The notes below the pieces were generated by a model that had not been told where the DNA came from, did not search any database, and was given only the letters and a program-made list of their open reading frames with translations. Made by a program: the position numbers and the translations under genes. From the NCBI RefSeq assembly GCF_009811315.1, contig NZ_BLID01000014.1, positions 1 to 64,000 on the forward strand: a stretch of 64,000 nt of DNA. The letters run 5' to 3'. Numbering within the stretch: position 1 is the first letter of the stretch; every line of letters begins with the position of its first letter. Source of the stretch: Vibrio atypicus. Its GTDB lineage: Bacteria > Pseudomonadota > Gammaproteobacteria > Enterobacterales > Vibrionaceae. Positions 53,366-60,500 of this stretch are shown here, piece by piece.

Positions 53366-53884
53366 ATGAATAAGATACTTACCGTCATTTTAAGCTTGCT
53401 GTTCATCGCTCCAACATGGGCGCAGGACAATACTTGGCGCAAAAGCCCAGAGCTCAACGCTCTGATTGCGGAATTAAAGCAACACTATGCTTCCAATGAT
53501 TTGTCTGACTTTCGTCATGAGCAGATGGCTCAAGTCGATAACCTGTCCTTTTTTATTCAGTACATCGATAAGCCTGATACGCCTGAGCACAAACTGCTTA
53601 AGGCTTACCTATGGGGAACTCAACAAGCTTATATGAACAGTATCAATCAGCAAATCGACACTAATGTCGTGCCATGGTTCTGCCCAGGAAGTGGACTAAA
53701 AACTGTCAGCCCTAACGCAAAGAATCCAACTCAATTTATAGAAAATATCATTTGGCAAGGGTTAGAGGGAGACTTAAAACGAGCTCCGACAAGATTTAAA
53801 GACTACAATGGTGCTGCTGCCTTTATGTCTACGACTAGTCCCATCACATATGGACTAAAATTAAAATACCCATGTTACGAATAA
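53366..53884 (+). CDS. Secreted Rap1a/Tai-like protein in the exclusion-gene position
   Basis: 172 residues from the ATG at 53366. A clear signal peptide (KILTVILSLLFIAPTWA-Q) is followed by a helical domain with YLWGTQQAY, a FCPG cysteine and a final YPC, the two-cysteine layout of the Rap1a/Tai immunity-type fold. In F, traS and traT (surface/entry exclusion) sit exactly here between traG and traD. A periplasmic exclusion or self-immunity protein is therefore plausible; no homology to TraS or TraT is evident. Confidence 0.5.
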   Translation: MNKILTVILSLLFIAPTWAQDNTWRKSPELNALIAELKQHYASNDLSDFRHEQMAQVDNLSFFIQYIDKPDTPEHKLLKAYLWGTQQAYMNSINQQIDTNVVPWFCPGSGLKTVSPNAKNPTQFIENIIWQGLEGDLKRAPTRFKDYNGAAAFMSTTSPITYGLKLKYPCYE

Positions 53885-54028
53885 CAGCTTTCGTTAACAT
53901 CATTTATTAAACCCTAATAACAAACCTACACTGCGTGATACTTCCTGTGTCACGCAGTTTTTTATTCCCTCTCAGATCTAATCTCAAAACCAAACCTTAT
54001 TACTCTTTTTTGCCCTATAGGAGCATTT

Positions 54029-56122
54029 ATGCACACGCCTACCCGCAAGAAAAGCAACCACTTTACCCGTGGCGGACAAGTGACCTTTCACGCCATCACC
54101 ATGTTCTTCCAAGTGAACAATAAGCTTGTGAAATTCATTGGCTGGGGCGTCGTTGCGCTCACTTTGTTACTGACGTACCTAAATTCCCCGCCCAATGCCT
54201 TTTGGGGCGAATTTTATTACTTGCGTAATGTTCTCTACGCAAAATTAGGAAAGCCCCTCGATAGCCCTGTCACCACCATTTGGGAAGGTGAGCGCTACAC
54301 TGACACCCTCGCCTCTCAACTGCAAAACTCTGTTCTCCTCGATATCCACGCCACCATTTGGCACAACGTTCAAATCTACTTTCTGATTGCTTTAGTGATA
54401 GGTATGGCCATCTTCATGATCGCCTTACGCTTTTTTAAAGAGCAAGGCGAAAAACAGAGTGAAGATTTTCATATCCGAGGCTTTCGCTTAGCCCCGCCAG
54501 AAGCCATCACCAAAGAGCTCAAAGCACGAGCAAAAGCCAAAAAGAAACGAGGCTATGGGGATGGGTCAATATCGAGTTTTAAAATCGATGGTCATGCGCT
54601 TTTAAAGCAGTACTTCGAAGTTCAGCACTTACTCATTGATGGCACCACAGGAGCGGGAAAATCCATCATGATCCGCAAACTGGTGCGTTGGATACGCGCC
54701 CAAGGGGATAAAGCCATCATCTACGATAAGGGATGTACCTTTACAGGAAAATTCTACAACCCTGCGACCGACGTTCTCCTCAATCCCTTTGATAAACGCT
54801 GCGCTAACTGGGATGTCTGGAGTGATGCTATTGAGGCGCCGGATTTTGAAAACATGGCCGCCGCATTGATCCCTCAACATGGTGAAGGCGATCCATTTTG
54901 GGTCGATTCAGCACGTACCATCTTCTCATCAACTGCCTACCGAATGAGTCAAGACAATAAGCCTTGTACCACCGAGCGATTGCTGAGTTTAATATTAACC
55001 TCAGAACTGGAAACGCTTGGCAACTTCTTAGAAGGTACAGAGTCCGCCTCCCTTGTCTCAAAAGACATTAAGAAAACCGCGATTTCCATCAAATCGGTGT
55101 TGGCCACTTACATCAAAAGCCTGCGCTTTTTGGATGGCCTGAATAACGAAGCACGCCCTGATAAACTCAGACAAAAGTTCTCAATCACAAACTGGGTTCA
55201 AGACGATAACCAAAAAGGCTTTTTGTTTCTTTCTAGCAATGCGCAGCAACATGCTTCACTAAGACCACTGATATCGATGTGGTTAGCCATTGCTTCCAAT
55301 GCCATTCTAGGACTGAAAGAAGACGAAGAGCGCCGTATCTGGGTCATTATGGATGAGATGCCGAGCTTGCATAAATTACCTGAACTGGGCTCTATCATTG
55401 CCGAAGTTCGTAAGTTTGGGGGATGCTATCTGATTGGTATTCAGTCGTATGCGCAGCTCGTCAAAACATACGGGAAAAATGCCGCTGAAGAGATGTTCGA
55501 TTTACTCAACACGCGCTTCTTCTTTCGAGCACCTTCTGAGCCTATGGCGCGTATCTCAGCGAAAGACTTGGGTGAACAAGAAGTCGATGTGTCAAAAGAA
55601 AATGTTTCTTACGGCGCAAATACCTTGCGTGATGGTGTCTCTCTTGGCCATCAAACCATTACACGCCCTGTCGTGTCTGCTAGCGAAATCCAAGCCTTGG
55701 ATGATCTGCAATGTTATCTACGCTCACCTGGCATTGATCTCATCACGAGGCTCGATCTGGAATTCGACAAAATGCGTGATGTTTGTCCATCGTTTGATAA
55801 GCGCACCATTGTGCTTTCGTCTGCAATGAACAAAGTATATGAACAAGCGATCTACCATGAATGCGTGGCGCCAGGACTGTATTTGAATGAAGAAGATCGC
55901 CGTAAGCTAACGGACGCCCAAGAGGCGAACTTTGAAAACGAAGCACAGATGAAAGTGGAAACCGATCAAATTCAGCAAGCGATAAAAAGTGAGACCGTGA
56001 GCGAGCTGGTCAACAAAGACCCGAAGCTAGCCCAAGAGCAAGCCTATCAAGAGGAAGCGCAGCGCAATATTGAAGAAGCCGCCATTACTCAAGAGGTGGA
56101 AATGAGTGATATGTGCGACTGA
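54029..56122 (+). CDS. traD: Type IV coupling protein TraD
   Basis: 697 residues: two N-terminal transmembrane helices (LVKFIGWGVVALTLLLTYL, VQIYFLIALVIGMAIFMIAL), Walker A GTTGAGKS near residue 204 and Walker B VIMDEMPSL near 435. This hexameric ATPase brings the relaxase-DNA complex to the secretion channel. The first 33 residues are basic. C-terminus is acidic/glutamine-rich, as in F TraD where it binds TraM. Confidence 0.94.
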   Translation: MHTPTRKKSNHFTRGGQVTFHAITMFFQVNNKLVKFIGWGVVALTLLLTYLNSPPNAFWGEFYYLRNVLYAKLGKPLDSPVTTIWEGERYTDTLASQLQNSVLLDIHATIWHNVQIYFLIALVIGMAIFMIALRFFKEQGEKQSEDFHIRGFRLAPPEAITKELKARAKAKKKRGYGDGSISSFKIDGHALLKQYFEVQHLLIDGTTGAGKSIMIRKLVRWIRAQGDKAIIYDKGCTFTGKFYNPATDVLLNPFDKRCANWDVWSDAIEAPDFENMAAALIPQHGEGDPFWVDSARTIFSSTAYRMSQDNKPCTTERLLSLILTSELETLGNFLEGTESASLVSKDIKKTAISIKSVLATYIKSLRFLDGLNNEARPDKLRQKFSITNWVQDDNQKGFLFLSSNAQQHASLRPLISMWLAIASNAILGLKEDEERRIWVIMDEMPSLHKLPELGSIIAEVRKFGGCYLIGIQSYAQLVKTYGKNAAEEMFDLLNTRFFFRAPSEPMARISAKDLGEQEVDVSKENVSYGANTLRDGVSLGHQTITRPVVSASEIQALDDLQCYLRSPGIDLITRLDLEFDKMRDVCPSFDKRTIVLSSAMNKVYEQAIYHECVAPGLYLNEEDRRKLTDAQEANFENEAQMKVETDQIQQAIKSETVSELVNKDPKLAQEQAYQEEAQRNIEEAAITQEVEMSDMCD

Positions 56123-56154
56123 AGAAGCGTCTAGCTAATAATGAGGATAAGACA

Positions 56155-56415
56155 ATGACAGACACTCAAGACATTCCCCCCTTTCAATACCCTGTCAAAG
56201 ACAGTTCTGAGCCAAGTTATTCAAGGAAAAAGCCCTCAAAAGAGCAAAGCGAACTGAAAAAAATTCGAGATCGCATTGAGAAAATTGAAGAACAACAAGC
56301 TTGGGAAGCCCTTTGGGGGGAAAGATACACTTTAAGAGTGAGAACAACGTATGACGACAAGACATATCTTCGGAATGAGTTTACTGGTTATCGTCTCGGG
56401 AGCCAGTGTGGCTAA
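56155..56415 (+). CDS. Small hypothetical protein after traD
   Basis: 86 residues from the ATG at 56155 (GAGGA eight bases upstream). Proline-rich start then a coiled-coil helix (KEQSELKKIRDRIEKIEEQQAWEALWGE). No family recognised. It overlaps the start of the endonuclease frame by 65 nt in another frame. Confidence 0.4.
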   Translation: MTDTQDIPPFQYPVKDSSEPSYSRKKPSKEQSELKKIRDRIEKIEEQQAWEALWGERYTLRVRTTYDDKTYLRNEFTGYRLGSQCG

Positions 56416-57094
56416 ACCACTCGGCAATACCACCATTACCTCTTTCAACACCGCCAAGAAGATCATGCAAAAGCATGTGTACACCACCACAGAGCTACGT
56501 AAAACGCTCTATTGCGATGCCACATTTAACGCGAAAAAAGAAATCACGCTCCCAAGTGGTTTCAAGACCAACAAATACAAAAATCGATTGAAACGTTGGG
56601 AAGCCGAGCACATCGTTCCGGCAGAAAACTTTGGACGAACCTTTATTGAGTGGCGCGAAGGACACCCGCAATGCATCGATAACAAAGGAAAAGCGTTTAA
56701 AGGCCGTAAATGCGCAGAAAAGGTCAACACCGAGTATCGCCTGATGCAATCGGATTTGTATAACCTCTACCCTGCAATTGGCAGTGTCAATGCGGCAAGG
56801 GAAAACTACAACTTCACACTACTGCCCCATGCAACGTCCAACTTCGGTCAATGCGATGTGCGTATTGATGGTAGGAAAGTACAGCCGCCGGAGTCGTCCC
56901 GTGGCGCGATTGCTCGCACGTATTTGTAGTTTGAAGCGGTCTATCCTCGATACTCAATGAGTAAAGCACAAAGGCAGTTAATGCAAGCTTGGGACAAACA
57001 ATACCCAACAACAAAAGTGGAATGTCAGCGAGCTCAACGGATAAAGCAACAACAAGGCAATACCAACCCTATCCTTGCCGCTCGTTGTCATTAA
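56351..57094 (+). pseudogene. Endonuclease I (EndA/Dns-type) interrupted by an amber codon
   Basis: The frame begins with a signal peptide (GMSLLVIVSGASVA-KPLG) and the endonuclease I domain: RWEAEHIVPAENFGR (catalytic histidine), then NLYPAIGSVNAARENYNF and RGAIARTYL. A TAG at 56927-56929 stops it after 192 residues, but the same frame continues for 54 codons with the expected family C-terminus (FEAVYPRYSMSKAQRQLMQAWDKQYP ... GNTNPILAARCH) to TAA at 57092. In relatives the interrupted position is usually tyrosine (RTYLY), so one base change explains it. The active-site domain is intact, so a truncated enzyme might still be made. Confidence 0.85.
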
Positions 57095-57204
57095 CTCTCT
57101 ACCCCTCAATAATCACCAGAGTAGCCATACCCCTGCATTTTGTTACAATGCTCCTGGGCGCTTAGACATACCCATGTCGAAGCGTTAGCCAAAACATGGA
57201 TATG

Positions 57205-57258
57205 AAAAAGCCCCGAATGAACCATAAATTCAAACGAGGCCTTTACCATGTATAAGCA
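57205..57258 (-). ncRNA. sok: Sok-type antisense RNA
   Basis: A short minus-strand transcript of about 54 nt is predicted from the promoter at 57264-57292. It ends in the hairpin GCCTCG...CGGGGC (57210-57240) followed by TTTTT (57209-57205). It covers the leader start codon at 57248 and would block translation of the leader and so of hok, the known Sok mechanism. Confidence 0.75.
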
Positions 57259-57263
57259 ACTTG

Positions 57264-57292
57264 ATAATAGCCTCTTACTTCATAGGAGGCAA
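57264..57292 (-). promoter_or_regulatory. Promoter of the Sok antisense RNA
   Basis: On the minus strand -35 TTGCCT (57292-57287), a 17-bp spacer and -10 TATTAT (57269-57264). Strong constitutive-looking promoter overlapping the hok ribosome site on the other strand. Confidence 0.75.
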
Positions 57293-57295
57293 GTT

Positions 57296-57445
57296 ATGCC
57301 TAAAAAAACGGCTCTCGCAGCCTTAGTCGTGGTCTGCATCACGGCGGTCATTCTCACTGCGCTTTATACCGGTTCGCTCTGCGATATCCGCTACAAAGAT
57401 CAGCAAAATGACTTAAGCATCAAACTTGCCTACGAAGTAAGATAA
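57296..57445 (+). CDS. hok: Hok/Gef-family type I toxin
   Basis: 49 residues: MPKKTALAALVV, one transmembrane helix (VVVCITAVILTALYTGS), then LCDIRYKDQQNDLS, matching the Hok signature LCEIRYRDGHRE and a tail AYE as in Hok. Kills cells that lose the element by depolarising the membrane. The ATG at 57296 has AGGAGG six bases before. A 16-codon in-frame extension starts at 57248; in classical hok loci the leader frame (mok) overlaps in another frame, so this arrangement is unusual. Confidence 0.88.
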   Translation: MPKKTALAALVVVCITAVILTALYTGSLCDIRYKDQQNDLSIKLAYEVR

Positions 57446-57449
57446 GGTC

Positions 57450-57477
57450 AAAGGGCAAGAGCTTGCTCTTGTCCTTT
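57450..57477 (+). terminator. Hairpin in the hok 3' region
   Basis: AAAGGGCAAGAGC and GCTCTTGTCCTTT pair over 13 bp with one G-U and almost no loop. It is followed by CCTTTATCTC, a weak terminator at best; more probably part of the hok mRNA structure. Confidence 0.5.
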
Positions 57478-57548
57478 CCTTTATCTCTTTGTGAATCTGG
57501 TTTCTAAGCGCCCCTACTCTTGGTGGTTCCCGTAAAGGAAACACCACA

Positions 57549-60500
57549 ATGATGTCCATCAGCCCTTTAAGATCGCCCTCTAACGCTGCTCAATACTACT
57601 TAAACGAAGAAAACACCCAAGACCACCCAGACACCTCTCTCGAAAAAGACGCAAGCGACAACTATTACCTCAAGGAAAAACAACAAGGTGAAAACACCTT
57701 TTGGCATGGAAAATTAGCACAAGAAGCAAGATTGCTTGGTAAACCTGTAGAACAAAAAACCTTAGAGACTATCCTCTCTGGCACACTCAATGATGAAACC
57801 ATTAAGGGCAAGCGAGAAGACCATAAAAGTGGATTCGATCTCACTTTTTCTGCTCCTAAAAACGCCAGCATACTCGCATTGGTCGGTGGGGATTCACGCC
57901 TGATTGAAGCGCACAACAACGCGGTGAAATTTGCCCTCTCAGAGTTAGAGAAGGACGTAGCTCAGGCCACGCACACTAACGAAGCTGGCGAGCGCGAGTT
58001 TCACAATACTCAGTCCATGATTTTTGCGGTTGTTCGTCATAAAACCAGTCGCAACAACGATCCACAAGTTCACTCCCATGCCCTCGCTGCCAATATGACC
58101 CGAGATCAGGAAGGCAACTTACGTACACTCGCGTCTAACTTAAAACAGAAAGGCGGCGTCATTAACGGCAGTGGCGAGCGCATCTATAACTTTCAGAAGT
58201 ATTACACTGCCCTTTACCAAAGCCAGTTCGCCAGAGAATCCGAAGAATTGGGTTTCCAAACAAAAGGACTCGGTAACGCTCAATTTGATATCGATGGCGT
58301 CCCTGAGTCATTACATAAAGCGTTCTCAACACGCAAACAGCAAATTGACCAACAGGTAATGGAGTTTGGCCATGATACCCAAGCAAGTAGAGACACCGCA
58401 GCCCTTGATACCCGACAGAGAAAAACTTACCACTGCGATGCGACCTTAAACCACAAATGGCAACAAACCGTAAAAGGTGAAGGTTTTGACCCTGCCCTTT
58501 TGGTCAAGCAAAGCCAAGCAATGCCTCAAAAAGGCGGCCATGCCATGCAGCAAGCCCATGAAGCGTTTTCACATGCAATGACGCACTTGGGGCAGTACTC
58601 AACCTCATTGAGCCTTGAGAAAGTGATTGAGGTCGCGGCCTCAGACTTTACGAAAGGAACACAGCAAGCCAATGCGATTGATTTAAAGCAAGTCGCCGAC
58701 GAGTGGATAAAAAACGGCCAGCTTGTGCCACTGGCTGAGAAAGGACACTACACCTCCCAAACGATGCTGAAAAACGAAAAAGCACTCATGGACATCACTA
58801 AGGGACGGACTCATAACATGCGCACTAATATCGATGAACCGACCCTAAACCGTCTCAATATTGCCCAAGATAATCGCCAAAAAGTGGCCGACATTTATGG
58901 CTCAACCAAACAGTTTCACGTGGTCAACGTATTTGGTTCTTCCGAGCAAATCGCGCAAAACCTACTTAACGCAGGCAACCACAGTGGTAAGCGAGTACAG
59001 CTTGTCTCTCAAAACACCCAACACCACCGCCATAATCAACAAAACATCCCCCGAGAAAGCCACACCTTTGCCACTTGGGTTAAGCATTTATTTCAAGACG
59101 ATCAGCGTCATACCTTACAAGGTCTACTTGATTCTAAGCACCCGCTGACCAACAAGGACATTGTTTTAGTCGATAACGCAAACAAAATGAGTGCGAATGA
59201 ACTGCTCTCACTCAGTGAAAAAGCCGGTAACAGCAACAGTAAAGTTATCTTACTTAACCGTGTCTCAAACCGCCAAGGCATGAAAGCGCACAGCGCTATC
59301 GACCTTTACAGTAAAGGAAATGTCACGACGCACACCTGGGTCAACAGCAAACAAGCGGATAGCGTCGTGCGATTGCATAATCGAGAGGATCACAACATCG
59401 CTCTCACTTACGCCGACTTGCCCGACAAAACCAATGCTCAAGTATTGGCAACCTCTGGAGTCGAACAACGGCGATTAACCAATGAGATACGCACCGCTTT
59501 GAAGAACGATGGTCAACTCTCGCGTACCAGTGTCACTGTCTTCACCCAGCAACCGCATTACCTTTCAAAGCCACAACAACAATTTGCAAAGCATTACCAA
59601 TCCGGTATGACCCTCAGACAATGGGATAAGGGAAAACCTCACGACTTCGTGATCGCCAGTGTCGATAAAGCCTCTAACACCCTAGAGGTTTTGAGCAAAA
59701 CGGACGGTAAAGCGAGCACTTTTGACCCTTCATCTAAAGCGTTTCAATCTATGAACATGCAATTGTACAAACCAGACGCCCTTGAGATCTCACAAGGCGA
59801 ACGTATTCTGGCCACAAATAAGCACTTTCCTTCTCAACTCGAAGCTGGACACCGTTACCTCGTCACGTCCATCACTAAAAACTCATTAACACTAACCAAT
59901 CAACAAGGGCAATCAAGTACGCTCCCTCTAGATAAATTGAAAGACGCACCACTCACGTATGACTATGCTCACTCAGCAAATCACTTTGAGCCTAGAGAAC
60001 ATACCTTACTGTCGGGAAAAGCCTTTACGCTCTCAAAAGAGTTGCTTAATGACCTAACAGAAAACAGCCGTCGTTTAGATATCTTCACCGATCATCCAGA
60101 AAAAGCGCAGCAAGCGTTGGAAAAAGGCGAAATAAGGCCATCATCTATCGAGCGAGTTCTACATACTCAGAACATCAATGACCGCTATCTATCTGAAGCA
60201 ACGCAGCCAACCCTCAGACACGACATTGAACACGCTATCGGTGCTCTCGCGAAAGAGCAACAAGCGCCCGAGTCAGAGAAAGCGGTGAATTTCGCCCTAA
60301 ACCACCTGTCAGAAAAAGAGGCCGGATTTACTCAAAAAGAGCTCGTGATTGAGGCGGTACGTTATGCCTTTGAGGAAACCAATAGTCCGATCACCAAAGC
60401 GCAGATTGAAGCCGAGTTGGCGAAACGCAGTGACGCCCTTTCTGCCGAATACAGTGACGGTACACGTTGGACGACAGAGGCGGCAATCGAGACCGAGAAG

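Larger units (their letters stand above)
57144..57513 (+). ncRNA. hok: hok mRNA with 5'-3' fold-back pairing
   Basis: A likely -10 TACAAT lies at 57144-57149. GGGCGCTTAGA (57156-57166) near the presumed 5' end is exactly complementary to TCTAAGCGCCC (57503-57513) beyond the hok gene: the fold-back-inhibition element of hok mRNAs, which keeps the full-length transcript untranslated and stable. Between hok and the 3' element a near-perfect hairpin occupies 57450-57477. Confidence 0.7.

Noticed and set aside
53805..53830. Possible target of CRISPR spacer 1 (shared GGTGCTGCT)
   Set aside because: Only about nine bases match by chance; the rest of the spacer does not align.
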